Shown here: piece after piece, positions 28,278 through 38,424 of the stretch
How positions within the stretch are numbered: the first letter of the stretch is position 1
Layout of the letters: each line of letters opens with the position of its first letter
Assembly (NCBI GenBank): GCA_937930305.1
Contig: CALGLE010000013.1
Location: 22,447-86,446, forward strand
DNA length: 64,000 nt
Direction of reading: 5' to 3'
From: an uncultured Granulosicoccaceae bacterium
Lineage (GTDB): Bacteria; Pseudomonadota; Gammaproteobacteria; Granulosicoccales; Granulosicoccaceae
The notes under the pieces: model-generated
Told to the model about the DNA's origin: nothing
Seen by the model: only the letters and a program-made list of their open reading frames with translations
The model's database searches: none
Position numbers and translations under genes: made by a program

Positions 28278-30320
28278 TCACGTAAATTGAATTTGATCTC
28301 TTTTCTGAGTCCATAAAACGTTTTCACCCGCCAATACACTTCTGGCCACACTGTGGCCAGAAAAAACGGCTGCCTGAATTATGCCAGGAGTTAAACAGTC
28401 ACCTGCTTTCCTAACCACCAAATCCGGGTTAATGGTATGAATTTCGGCCTCTAAAGCGTCAACGGGCACTCTTGCTCCGACAAAAACCAAGTCGGTCAGC
28501 GGCACTTCGACGTTCTCTCCCGTAAGGACGTTAACAAAGGTTGCATTGTTTTGCAGCTGGGTATTCGGCAGTAACTTGACCTTTAATTGGTTGAGCTTGG
28601 CAATGATGGCAGCTTGCTCCAACGTGTTATCTGTCCAGGTGGCGATACTGGGCAAGGGCGTGACGTATGAAACCGAATGACCATCTAAGGCAAGTTTTTC
28701 AGCGATTGAACTACCCATATAAAAGTGATCGTCATCTTAGACAACCACCTGACTTGCTTCAGCAAGAGTGACCTCATCCAAAATATCGTCACAGGTATGC
28801 ACATTAATCGCACCGAAGTTTACTGGCTCAGAATTACAGGAGCCCACCCCGTCACCACGCCATTTTGCGCCCGTGGCTAACACGATACTATCGCACTCAA
28901 AATCAGAAATATCAGCGGCGCTCATGACGCTGTTTAAGTAAAGCTCTGCGTTTGCGTGTTGGTTGATGAGTTGAAGCCGATAATCTCGCACCCTTGCCCA
29001 GCTAGACAAACCAGGCAATCGGCTTTCTTTACTCACGCGACCACCGGGTTCAGAAGCTGCGTCTGCAATGGTGACTTGTTGCCCCGCTTTGAGCAGTGCG
29101 TGCGCACACTCCAATCCAGCGGGGCCTGCACCTATGATTATGTGGTGCTTAAGATGCGACTGGGTTTGATGCAATGTCGCAGGTGCTTCAGGATGCCAAT
29201 CGCGACGCCATTCTTCCGAAATCGTGGGGTTTTGTGTGCAACGGATTGGTAAACCATAGCTGTCCATGCTGACGCAAATGTTGCAACCGATACACTCGCG
29301 AATGGTTTCGATCTCACCGGATCGAATTTTGTTCGGCATAAACGGATCAGCAATTGACGGACGGGCCGCACCAATTAAGTCGAGTCTGCCTTTTTTTACA
29401 AGCGATACCATAGCGTCAGCAGAGGTAAAACGTCCGACGCCCACCACCGGTTTACTTGTCACTGTTTTTACAAAATCGGTGTAGGGCAGTTGGAATCCTT
29501 CGTCCGCGAATCGAGCTGTAGCGCTGTCTTTTGCCCACCCGGATAGATTGACATCCCATAAATCCGGCAGCTCAGCGAGTGCTTCCACGACATCTCGACC
29601 TTCCCCATCACTGGTTAGACCCTGCGCCCTACCCGGTTCTGCCACACTAAAACGCAAGGCCACCGCACGTTTTCCATCGGCGACCTCCAAGGTATCTTCG
29701 ATGACTTCTCTCAATAAACGAATCCGATTTGAAAACGATCCACCGTATTGATCGTTACGTTTATTCGTGTTAATCGATAAAAAATGGCTCAGTAAAGAGA
29801 TGTCGTGAGCTGCGTAAACGTACAGTATGTCGTATCCGGCTTGCACGGCGCGTCGAGCCGCAGCCTTGTGCGATTCACGAAACGCGTGAATGTCTGCAAG
29901 TGACATCGCTTTCGCTTGCACGGGCACTTCAGGGCGTAATACCGGATAAGCGCTTGGGCCTAAGACCGGTAACCCGGAGGTCATGTTTCTGGCCCGCATT
30001 CCACCGTGTCCTAACTCGATGGCCGCCAGACTTCCATGACGCTTTATCGCATCCACTTGGGCTGCGTGTCTTGGGATATCGCTATCGTCCCAGATCCGTT
30101 CCATCGGATGGTTTGCCATATCCGTATCAGCGCTAATTTCCGAAATCTGAACCGCTACAGTACCCCAACCGCCTTCCGCTTTCATGGTGCGTAAGGCCAT
30201 GGCACCGTTGGGCTGATTCCAACCGTGGCCGGTGGCGTGTGGAACCGCGTAGAAACGATTCGGAGCCGTTACTGGCCCAATTTTTACGGGCTCAAACAGT
30301 ATTTCGTAGGGAGAACTCAT
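28278..30320 (-). pseudogene. TMADH-family flavoprotein gene interrupted by one in-frame stop
   Basis: Two open frames in the same phase together match a full TMADH-like protein of about 680 residues: barrel, CIGCNIC...RCTQNP cluster, ADP-binding half and C-terminus. They are separated only by TAA at 28739-28737, in the codon where the homologue at 6765-8834 has Tyr (VVLYDDDHYYMGG against VVV*DDDHFYMGS). A single change from TAT or TAC explains it. The covalent-FMN Cys is Ala here (FYAVPHATG), while the YxAH motif is kept (YAAH). The start overlaps the Tm-1-like gene as ATGA. Recent inactivation, a sequencing error or a truncated but folded product are all possible. Confidence 0.8.
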
Positions 30321-31561
30321 TCGGACACCTGATTTGTAACTACGCCATCTTGCACCCATTCGTCAAACAGTTCTAATACACGATCAGAAAATGCTTGATC
30401 ATTAATGTGTGCATCAATCTCGACAAGCTCTGTTGGGGCTTTAAATACGCGACGCGCTTCGTCAATAAAGGCGTTCAGCCCCGCAGGGTCGTGAGCCGCT
30501 TCTCCCTCTCGATCCCATTCTTCCAAACCCTGTAAAGGTAACAGAACTTGCACCGGAGCGGATGCGTTTGAAAGACGATCCGCCATGGCGCGCGCGGTTT
30601 CACGTCTTTCTTCTTCATTAAGCGCCGAACTTTTGATCAATCGATTGTGTGCGTGGAATGGGCGATCAGCGTAGCGTTCAGGGATGTCCTGCCAACCGGC
30701 GAAATCAATTAAATCTAAACACCCTGGAGCAATCAGCTGCGGTATGCCTGCACGACCGGCATTCAACAACCGATCTTCTCCACCATTAACAACCGATCCT
30801 GCTAATAGATTACCCAGCTCCGGTAAGGCAAAGTCCATAACGCACACAAACCCACCCTGCGAGGCAATTTTTTCAAACGCCATTCCACCCATGCCTGTGG
30901 CATGAAAAATGGCCACTTCAAAGCCTCTTTCTTCCAGCGCAGGCTTTAAATTTTTCATATACGACAGACAGGAACTGCCTAAAGAAGTCATACCGATGAC
31001 AGGGCGTGTGGTTGAGGGTAGCTCGACAGAGCGAGCCGCCCCTAACACCGCCCCGGCGGCTTGGCTAAGTGAGGCTTTACAAATGGAGCTTAAACCGTAC
31101 AGGCCCCCTGCCCAAAGAATCATTTGAATGTCAGGAGATAGTCGATCCGGCGGAATGAGCGCTGAAAACGACACCGTAGAGACGACGTATTTTGGTACAC
31201 CAAGTGGTAACGCCTGACACACATCGAGCGCCAAATCCGTACCCATGGTGCCACCCAGTATCAGCACGCCGTGTATATCACCACTTCGGTGCAGCTCTGC
31301 AGTCAGTTGCGATGCGCCTTTTGCCATGATCTGCATGGCCATATTCTCATCACCAGAATCTATCGCTGCTTTAATGCTACTTTGGGCCGCTTCTGCGACT
31401 TGGTGCTTGGACACATCACAGGCAACTGCTGCCTCTCCTAGCACACTGACATCCATCGTTTTCACTTGCCCGTCTTGGCGTTGAATACACTGCGCTATGT
31501 ACTCAAGTTCAGCCTGTTTTGTGTCGTAGGTACCGACTATTAAGATAGTTGGATTATTCAT
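30317..31561 (-). CDS. Tm-1-like ATP-binding domain protein (UPF0261)
   Basis: 414 residues with the start IVGTYDTKQAELEYIAQCI, the TMGTDLALDV and GMTSLGSSCLSYMKNL segments, and FHATGMGGMAFE, all marks of the UPF0261/Tm-1-like family. The plant Tm-1 homologue binds ATP and blocks a viral replicase; the bacterial role is not established. The start is ATG 31561 with AGGGA upstream, not the longer frame. It overlaps the TMADH-family relic by 4 nt, so the two were translated together, which ties it to amine or N-methyl compound metabolism by context only. Confidence 0.85.
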   Translation of the reverse strand: MNNPTILIVGTYDTKQAELEYIAQCIQRQDGQVKTMDVSVLGEAAVACDVSKHQVAEAAQSSIKAAIDSGDENMAMQIMAKGASQLTAELHRSGDIHGVLILGGTMGTDLALDVCQALPLGVPKYVVSTVSFSALIPPDRLSPDIQMILWAGGLYGLSSICKASLSQAAGAVLGAARSVELPSTTRPVIGMTSLGSSCLSYMKNLKPALEERGFEVAIFHATGMGGMAFEKIASQGGFVCVMDFALPELGNLLAGSVVNGGEDRLLNAGRAGIPQLIAPGCLDLIDFAGWQDIPERYADRPFHAHNRLIKSSALNEEERRETARAMADRLSNASAPVQVLLPLQGLEEWDREGEAAHDPAGLNAFIDEARRVFKAPTELVEIDAHINDQAFSDRVLELFDEWVQDGVVTNQVSE

Positions 31562-31696
31562 GTCGATTTCCCTGTGAAGAACAAGTTCAAGGCCTGTCAA
31601 AGTTCGAATTAGGAGCTGCGTTTATTCTAAAGCAGTATGGGTGTGTATTGATGAGACGTTTTTAGATGTCGCTATTGGCCCTTTCTACCGTTTGCA

Positions 31697-32608
31697 TCAG
31701 CCTAATCGCTCGTAATTGTTAATTGCCAACTCGGCCTCTGTGATGTATCTGGCGTTCCGCTCAGGACCCGAGGGTTCCTCGAAACGAGAGATATTCCAAC
31801 CCACATAAGTGCAAGCGCGCAACGCTTCAAACAACAGCAAATCCGTTTCGTTGATGTCTCGATGCTCGCTGTAGCCATTGATGGCAGCCTCAGCCAGTGA
31901 ATTATCCGGTTTGATCACTCGACTGCGACGGGTGATCGTGGCCAAGTCAAACAAGCGATAGCCAAAGCCACCGTCATCGAAATCAATCAATTGCAATATC
32001 TCGTTGTGTAGCAGCACGTTGTCAGGGATTAAGTCGGCGTGAATTAAACCCACGTCAAGCGATTCCATGGATGAGAGCATCTCTTGCGCATGATCTCTGA
32101 ACTCAGTCAATCGTTTAGCTTGCCCAACACGGAGCGTAGGGTTTTCCCAGAACCTATCCCAAGTGGGCTGCTCTCCAATCAAATTCCATGTGGGGCGATT
32201 AAACCCCGTAGGCAATGTCCAACTATCAGCAAGCGTGTGCATTTTCGACAGTGTTTGGCCGAGTTGGAAATACATGTCCGTTGTTAGAGATATTTGACTT
32301 AAGGGCGAGCCATCTAACCAGGACAGCACACTGACTACAGTACCGTTAAAACGTTTGTAATGACTTCCATCATGGGCTGGAATGGGTTGGGGCACGGGTA
32401 AACCGTTCTCCGACAACATACTCATCCACTGCAATTCCGATCGAATCTCTTCTAAGTTTCGGTATCCGGGTCGATGCACTCGAAGCGCTATCGAACCACT
32501 GGGCGTATCAACACGATAGACTTGGTTTTCACGAGCCGCGGCTAATGTGATGGCTGCATCATTAAGACACCAATGTTCACGGGCAGCGCTAATAATGAAT
32601 TTAGACAA
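31697..32608 (-). CDS. APH-family kinase, possible amino-alcohol or hydroxylysine kinase
   Basis: About 303 residues with the phosphotransferase fold: catalytic GLIHADLIPDNVLL and metal site LQLIDFDDGGFGYRLFDLA. The pattern is that of homoserine kinase ThrB-like and hydroxylysine kinase-type proteins (IALRVHRPGYR, LSWLDGSPL). The start is TTG 32608 with AGGCGGA 6 nt upstream; an earlier TTG at 32632 lacks a usable site. It follows, 84 bp downstream, a PLP enzyme resembling ethanolamine-phosphate or phosphohydroxylysine phospho-lyase. A kinase that makes the substrate for that lyase is the simplest reading. Confidence 0.75.
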   Translation of the reverse strand: MSKFIISAAREHWCLNDAAITLAAARENQVYRVDTPSGSIALRVHRPGYRNLEEIRSELQWMSMLSENGLPVPQPIPAHDGSHYKRFNGTVVSVLSWLDGSPLSQISLTTDMYFQLGQTLSKMHTLADSWTLPTGFNRPTWNLIGEQPTWDRFWENPTLRVGQAKRLTEFRDHAQEMLSSMESLDVGLIHADLIPDNVLLHNEILQLIDFDDGGFGYRLFDLATITRRSRVIKPDNSLAEAAINGYSEHRDINETDLLLFEALRACTYVGWNISRFEEPSGPERNARYITEAELAINNYERLG

Positions 32609-32692
32609 AAGCCATCCGCCTGAATCTATCAAACCTTATCACAGGGTACCGTGTTTCTTTTAATACATTAGCCAAGGGGATGTGCCAACCGA

Positions 32693-34003
32693 TTACGCTT
32701 TTATGATTTCATTCGCGTGCTCGGAAAGCACCTCATCCAACGTATCAAATAATTGATTGGTGTTATCCAAGGAAAACGGCATTGGAGGGCGAATTTTAAG
32801 TGTGTTTTTATGTCGTCCCAATTTTGACAAGATAACGCCTTTTTCTCGCATGACATTAACCACACGATCTGTAAATTCTACTGCTGGCGTTTTGTCGCTC
32901 GCTGTATCATTAGGTCTATTGACAAACTCGGCACCAAACACTAAGCCCGAGCCTCGGACATCGCCAATAAATGGGAACTTCTTCTTTAAACTATTCAATC
33001 GAAGCTGTGCATAGTCGCCCACTGTTTTGGCGTGCTGTGTCAGTTGCTCCTCTTGCAATTCATCGAGAACCGCCAGTGCCGCAGCGCAACTGACCGGATT
33101 ACCACCAAACGTATTGAAATAGCGGAATTTTTTACGGAACGTATTGATCGTATCTTCGCTAGTGACGGTAGCACCGACTGGGTGTCCGTTGGCCATAGGT
33201 TTTCCCAACACCATGATGTCCGGAATCACGCCCTGCTTTTGGTGCGCCCAAAAATGCGAACCTACACGACCGAACCCTGATTGCACCTCATCGCAAATTA
33301 ATAGTCCTCCCGATTTTCGAACCACGTCAGCTGCAGGTTTCAACCATCCCTCAGTTTGAGCCGGAAAGCCTTCATTTAGAAAAAGTGGGCAGATCAACAG
33401 CGCAGCAAATCCATGTTCACTTTTGTTGAGTTCATCAATGCGTTCGGCAACGTGATCTGCAAATGCTTCACCGGAAACATCCTCAATTCGAAAGCTATCC
33501 GGTGCCGGCACGTACCGGAAGAAATGTTCTAATCCAAACCCCACCTCGGGTATATTGCTTCGACTTAAGTGACTCACCAATGCCGTGTTGCCATGGTACG
33601 TGGCATCCGTTGCAATAATGCCTCGATGACCTGTCACCGCTTCAGCCATGCGTAAGGCGATGTCGTTCGCTTCTGAACCGGTACACGTTAGGATGGCTGA
33701 GGTAAGACTTGCGTCCATGGTGGCGGTCAATCGTTCGATATAATTTAAAATACCTTCATGCAAATAACGCGTGTGCGTGTTTAAGGTACTGGCCTGTTGG
33801 TGTATCGCCTCAACCACCCTCGGGTTGCAATGACCCACATGGGCTACGTTGTTATAACAATCAAGATATTGTCGACCTTGCGCATCCCAAAGCCAAACCC
33901 CATCCCCGCGGACTAGGTGCAATGGGTCATCGTAGAAGGTGGACACGTGTCGGCCCAGCAGGCGGTTACGCCGTTCAATGAGTTGTGCATTCGAATCCGA
34001 CAT
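32693..34003 (-). CDS. class III PLP enzyme, phospho-lyase-like (ETNPPL/PHYKPL group)
   Basis: 436 residues of fold type I. The N-terminal YLDCYNNVAHVGHCNPRVVEA, TRYLHEGILNYIERL and LTCTGSEANDIALRMA, and the PLP region ICDEVQSGFGRVGSHFWAH with the lysine in VLGKPMANGHPVGA, are closest in pattern to the AGXT2L family. That family splits phosphoethanolamine or 5-phosphohydroxylysine to an aldehyde, ammonia and phosphate rather than transaminating. Alanine-glyoxylate transaminase 2-like activity is the alternative. The neighbouring kinase supports the lyase reading. Confidence 0.8.
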   Translation of the reverse strand: MSDSNAQLIERRNRLLGRHVSTFYDDPLHLVRGDGVWLWDAQGRQYLDCYNNVAHVGHCNPRVVEAIHQQASTLNTHTRYLHEGILNYIERLTATMDASLTSAILTCTGSEANDIALRMAEAVTGHRGIIATDATYHGNTALVSHLSRSNIPEVGFGLEHFFRYVPAPDSFRIEDVSGEAFADHVAERIDELNKSEHGFAALLICPLFLNEGFPAQTEGWLKPAADVVRKSGGLLICDEVQSGFGRVGSHFWAHQKQGVIPDIMVLGKPMANGHPVGATVTSEDTINTFRKKFRYFNTFGGNPVSCAAALAVLDELQEEQLTQHAKTVGDYAQLRLNSLKKKFPFIGDVRGSGLVFGAEFVNRPNDTASDKTPAVEFTDRVVNVMREKGVILSKLGRHKNTLKIRPPMPFSLDNTNQLFDTLDEVLSEHANEIIKA

Positions 34004-34382
34004 TAAGATACTCTAAACCCGCCCCTACGTGATGTAAGCATTGCGGCACTCCTCGTCTGTTTCAAAAAGTCGACGCGAACACATTTTTGTTGAAAACGAA
34101 CCATTTAGGTGCAAATTCACCCATCCAATTTGCCTTGCTGACGTTTAATTGAATGGAAAAATGAGAATTGCGCGTGGCAAAGTCAGATGATTCGCCAACG
34201 CTTGGTCAGCAGACTTGCATTAAACCCAAAAATCAACGGCTTATGAGATCACATTATAGTTCAGATCGAATGCGCTAAGCCGATACCTAAAAAGAATCAA
34301 AAGAAACCGAAAGGAGCCGGTTTATCTCCAATTGAGTTGTACTTTAGGGCCACTACGGCGCACTGCGCTGAGAAAGATATGT
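34004..34382. other. intergenic region between divergent genes
   Basis: No gene, tRNA or recognisable RNA motif seen. It carries the promoters of the phospho-lyase-like gene (left) and the GGDEF-EAL gene (right). A short AAACCG/CGGTTT inverted repeat near 34306 encloses AAAGGAG but is too far from either start to be a ribosome binding site. Confidence 0.4.
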
Positions 34383-36677
34383 ATGGGTTATGACTCTTTA
34401 AACAGAAGCGAGAGCATTCGCCACAACCAGAACGCTTTGCTGTACTCGGGTGTAAAGTTCTCAGCCATCGGTTCGTTTCTAGCATCTGTGGTCCTGGCTA
34501 GAACGTTTCAACCGATCGTTGAAAATGGTACGAGCCAACTATGGATGACCATTGTCACCCTGGTTTACCTGGCGAGGGTGTTTGACAGTGTTCAATTTTC
34601 GAAAGACCCCCTAGCAGAATCAAGAACTCTTTACTGGAGTAAACGCTTCAATCGATTGGCTTTGCTTGCAGCAATGGCTTGGGGTAGCGCCATTTGGTTG
34701 ATGTTCCCAACGGACAATCCCGCGTATCAAGTACTTCTTGTGCTAACCATCGGTGCCGTCGCGGGCGGTGCATTAGCCTCGTTACCCTACGACAACAGAC
34801 TGAGCTTGATATTTCAAGTCATCTTATTTGTCTCCGTTGAAGCAAAGCTTCTTACAGTGGGCACGCCATTCTCTATCGAGGTGGCTTTGTACAGTGCGTT
34901 TGTATTTGGATTCTTGATGATTTGTGGTGCGAAAGTGGGTGCTAACTACATCGAATTACTCCGGCTTAAACAAGATTCTCAAACCAACAATATTGCGCTT
35001 ATTAAAACGACGGAACAAATGGCACAGATGGGCCACTGGCAGTGGGAGAAGAACAATAAAAACGTTGAATTATCAGAAAATTTATCGAAGTTGCTGGGCT
35101 TTGATAAGCGAATTGTTTCTGTTGTCCAGTGTCTGAATCAAGTTCATCCTGACGATCGGTATTCGTTTCGTGCAGCTCTAATCAACACAATTAAAGATTC
35201 TGCTACCGATGAGGAAGAAACCGCCCTGGAATATCGACTAAGCGGTAACGATGGTTCGCCTTCTCGATACATGCGGCAACTGATCAAGCGAAAAACCGAC
35301 ACCGATGGTGCACAAAGTTTTTTCGGCTCAGTACAGGATATATCGGATATCAAAAAAGCCGAAGAAAAGATGTACCGCATGGCTTACTACGACAGCTTGA
35401 CCGAACTGGCCAATCGCGGGCATTTTCACGAACATTTAGAGAAATACACTCAGGTGGACCCGGGAGTCGCCCTGACCTATTCGGTTATCTATATCGATCT
35501 GGATAATTTTAAAAGCATCAATGACTCTTACGGGCATGAATGCGGTGATCGATACCTTGCTACATTCGCCAAACACTTGGTTAAGTCGATTAATCGAACA
35601 CACTTTGTCTCTCGGCTGGGTGGGGATGAATTCTGCGTTCTGTTGCATGGGATTAGCGAACAATCTGAAATTGAACGGGTGGCATCGGCCTGTTTATCAT
35701 TCACTGATCGGCCTATAGAAATTGGTAATCATCGTATTCATCCCAAACTCAGTTTGGGCATCGCCGTTTATCCCATGCATGGCTCCTCGCACGAACAGAT
35801 CGTTAAGCGTGCAGATACTGCTATGTACCATGTGAAGCAACATGGAAAACAGAGTTTAGCCTTTTTCCAAGACTCTATGGAAGATGAAGCATTAGAAAGA
35901 GTTAGGCTGGAATCGGACTTACGAAAAGCGTTAGCAGAAAAAGAATTTGAACTCTGGTATCAACCCAAACTTGACACTCAAAACAACTCAATCGCGGGTG
36001 TAGAGGCTCTGATTCGTTGGCGCCACCCTGAGCGGGGGCTGATCCCACCCGATTTATTCATTACGACTGCTGAACGTGTCGGGGTGATTAAAGACATCGG
36101 TGAGTGGGTAGTGATAACCGCTTGCAAGCAACTGCGGGAATGGAACGAACAAGGCTACGAACTGACCATGGCCGTGAATGTTTCTAGTGAACACTTCGCA
36201 TCGCCTAGCTTTACTAACTTTATAATGAAGTCAGTGGTAGAAAGTGGTATCTCTGCGTCTGATTTTGAAGTAGAAATAACAGAAAGTCAGAGCCGCGATA
36301 CGAAGTCTCACATGGAAATCTGTAAAATACTTCGTAACGGTGGTATACGCGTCGCCATTGACGACTTTGGAACCGGTTACAGTTCCTTGTCCGTGCTGGG
36401 TGATCTTGAAGCGGATACTTTAAAGATCGACAAGTCGTTTATACAAAGAATTCCAGCGGACCAAAATTCCAAGTTAATCGTGTCAGCCATTACTGAGCTG
36501 GCGCTGAGCTTGGGTTATGAATGTGTGGCTGAAGGTGTAGAGACGAATGAGCAGCTACAATTTCTAAAAGAACATGGTTGCCCCTATGTGCAAGGCTATT
36601 TGTGCGCCAAACCAATGACAGCAGATAAGTTAGTCGCTTATCTTTTATCAATGACTCAAGTAAAACGTGCCGCATAA
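34383..36677 (+). CDS. membrane PAS-GGDEF-EAL protein (cyclic di-GMP turnover)
   Basis: 764 residues from ATG 34383. About five to six membrane segments fill residues 20-205. A PAS-like domain with a PAC tail (YRLSGNDGSPSRYMRQ, FFGSVQDISDIKKAE) follows. Next comes a diguanylate cyclase domain with intact GGDEF at 413-417 and a phosphodiesterase domain with EAL at 541-543. Further EAL-domain motifs (MAVNVSSEHF, EITESQSRD, AIDDFGTGYSSL, LKIDKSFI, AEGVET) are present, so both activities are possible. No RxxD inhibitory site precedes GGDEF. An in-frame TTG 51 bp upstream gives a longer, less likely form. Confidence 0.9.
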   Translation: MGYDSLNRSESIRHNQNALLYSGVKFSAIGSFLASVVLARTFQPIVENGTSQLWMTIVTLVYLARVFDSVQFSKDPLAESRTLYWSKRFNRLALLAAMAWGSAIWLMFPTDNPAYQVLLVLTIGAVAGGALASLPYDNRLSLIFQVILFVSVEAKLLTVGTPFSIEVALYSAFVFGFLMICGAKVGANYIELLRLKQDSQTNNIALIKTTEQMAQMGHWQWEKNNKNVELSENLSKLLGFDKRIVSVVQCLNQVHPDDRYSFRAALINTIKDSATDEEETALEYRLSGNDGSPSRYMRQLIKRKTDTDGAQSFFGSVQDISDIKKAEEKMYRMAYYDSLTELANRGHFHEHLEKYTQVDPGVALTYSVIYIDLDNFKSINDSYGHECGDRYLATFAKHLVKSINRTHFVSRLGGDEFCVLLHGISEQSEIERVASACLSFTDRPIEIGNHRIHPKLSLGIAVYPMHGSSHEQIVKRADTAMYHVKQHGKQSLAFFQDSMEDEALERVRLESDLRKALAEKEFELWYQPKLDTQNNSIAGVEALIRWRHPERGLIPPDLFITTAERVGVIKDIGEWVVITACKQLREWNEQGYELTMAVNVSSEHFASPSFTNFIMKSVVESGISASDFEVEITESQSRDTKSHMEICKILRNGGIRVAIDDFGTGYSSLSVLGDLEADTLKIDKSFIQRIPADQNSKLIVSAITELALSLGYECVAEGVETNEQLQFLKEHGCPYVQGYLCAKPMTADKLVAYLLSMTQVKRAA

Positions 36678-36954
36678 GAATTGACTGTATTGTAGGTAAA
36701 ATCACGGATTATTGTTTTAGTCAATGACCCATAGTATCCATGCGTAGTTAGTCAGCGAGATAACACCTTTTCGCTACGCTATTTCATGCAACTATCCAAC
36801 CCTATTATTTGTTTCATTTTATGTTCTTTGTAAACAATTTATTTCCTTTCAACGGTTGACCAGACGACGCTCTTCAGTGACTATACGAAAGATAAATTTT
36901 CACTAGTCATCGGTATAAGTTCGGAGTAATTCGCGCTTAGCCAGAGAAGAATTC

Positions 36955-38424
36955 GTGACCTATCATTTTTCGAAGCAGTATGTTCAATCCTTTATTGACA
37001 AAGAAGAATTCCGGCGTCAATCCAATAAAGTGCTTCACGGCCATCCCTCACCAGCCCACTGGAAGCCTTTGCAGGAGCCCATTGATTTTCTTTTAGATGA
37101 ACGCTCAGGCTATGCCATGCGATCAGAATTTGAAGTCAATCTATACGTCGGCACGCCTTTCTGTATAAAAACCAAACCAGCTCGTTGTGGGTTTTGCCTC
37201 TTCCCCAGTGAGGACTATGAGGGCAACAAAGGTGTCGAACGTTACATCGCCTACTTAAAAAAAGAGTTCGAGATGTACAAACCGTTTTACGGTAGTGACA
37301 CTTTAGCCAGCATCTATTTTGGTGGCGGCACACCAAACTTGTATCGTCCAGAGCACTACGGCCAAATCATGGAGTATGTTGACACCCTTTATGGTGGCGT
37401 ACCCGCAGATATCGAAAAAACCTTAGAGGGCATTCCACAGTTATTTAACGAAGCCAAATTGCGCGCAATCAGTGAAGCCGGATTTAATCGCGTCAGCATG
37501 GGCGTGCAGCAGCTAAACGATAACTTAATTAAGTACAGCGGTCGCAAGCAAACCCGTAAGCAAGTATTCGATGCGGTGGATCTTTGCCACAAATACAATC
37601 TAGCCAATAGCATGGACTTAATTTATGGCTGGCCTGAACAAACGATGGATAACATGCTGCAAGATTTGAAAGATGCTATTGCAGCCGGTGTGCATCATTT
37701 GACGCACTATGAACTCAACGTGGCGGGGCGCAGTGATTTTGCATCACCAAAAAAACGCGCTTTGTTGCCCACCATTGAAACCAATATCGAGATGTATCGA
37801 ATGGCCAATGAGTATTTACACTCTGAAGGTTTTGAGCAAGTTACTGTGTACGATTGGAGCCGGAAAGCCAATAGTGATGATGATGTGCGAAAAGCGTCTT
37901 ATGACTACGAACATTCCATGCACGATTTTGTAGACCAAGAAAATGGCGAAATTCAAAAAACCCGTCAAGTGTGCGGCATTGGGTACTCAGCGGTAAACTT
38001 TCATCCAAACGGCCTTGATTCAGATGATCGCAGCTGGATATACATGAACCAAACATCATTAAAAGACTACTGCCAAGATATCGATGACGGTAAGTTCCCG
38101 ATTGGCCGTGGCTTTATGTACAACCACCAAGACGTCAAGTTAGCTTGGTTGTTCCAGTCCATGCAAACCATGTCCATTAATCACTCAAACTACGAAAATA
38201 TTTTTCACGAAGATCTACTTGCGGCGTATGCCGAAGTTTGGAACGAGCTCGCGCGTAGGCAGTGGATAAAGATCACCGATGAGAGTATTGAGTTTATCGA
38301 CAAAGGCCAATATTATATTCCGATGTTGCAATCACTAATTGCCAGTGTGCGGTTGGAAGAAATTCGCAGCGTTAAAAAATTAACTGTATCCGACATTCCA
38401 GTACGAATCGAAGCTACCGCATGA
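36955..38424 (+). CDS. HemN-like radical SAM enzyme with CX7CX2C cluster motif
   Basis: 489 residues. The architecture is that of HemN-class radical SAM proteins: VNLYVGTPFC at the cluster, YFGGGTPN, RVSMGVQQLND, DLIYGWPEQT, and a C-terminal HemN-like helical part. The cluster motif is C70-x7-C78-x2-C81 (PFCIKTKPARCGFC) instead of CX3CX2C. Heme synthesis is unlikely to be its job; HemN relatives include heme-degrading and methylating enzymes. The start is GTG. It overlaps the next gene, an alpha/beta hydrolase, by 4 nt (ATGA), so the two act in one pathway. The substrate is unknown. Confidence 0.8.
   Translation: MTYHFSKQYVQSFIDKEEFRRQSNKVLHGHPSPAHWKPLQEPIDFLLDERSGYAMRSEFEVNLYVGTPFCIKTKPARCGFCLFPSEDYEGNKGVERYIAYLKKEFEMYKPFYGSDTLASIYFGGGTPNLYRPEHYGQIMEYVDTLYGGVPADIEKTLEGIPQLFNEAKLRAISEAGFNRVSMGVQQLNDNLIKYSGRKQTRKQVFDAVDLCHKYNLANSMDLIYGWPEQTMDNMLQDLKDAIAAGVHHLTHYELNVAGRSDFASPKKRALLPTIETNIEMYRMANEYLHSEGFEQVTVYDWSRKANSDDDVRKASYDYEHSMHDFVDQENGEIQKTRQVCGIGYSAVNFHPNGLDSDDRSWIYMNQTSLKDYCQDIDDGKFPIGRGFMYNHQDVKLAWLFQSMQTMSINHSNYENIFHEDLLAAYAEVWNELARRQWIKITDESIEFIDKGQYYIPMLQSLIASVRLEEIRSVKKLTVSDIPVRIEATA

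Noticed and set aside
28278..28718. A separate 146-residue gene starting at MGSSIAEKL
   Set aside because: It continues the TMADH-family frame after a single stop and has no ribosome binding site; it is the 3' part of the broken gene.
36955..38424. Oxygen-independent coproporphyrinogen III oxidase (HemN)
   Set aside because: The cluster motif spacing differs (CX7CX2C), and the coupled hydrolase and lack of heme genes argue for another reaction.
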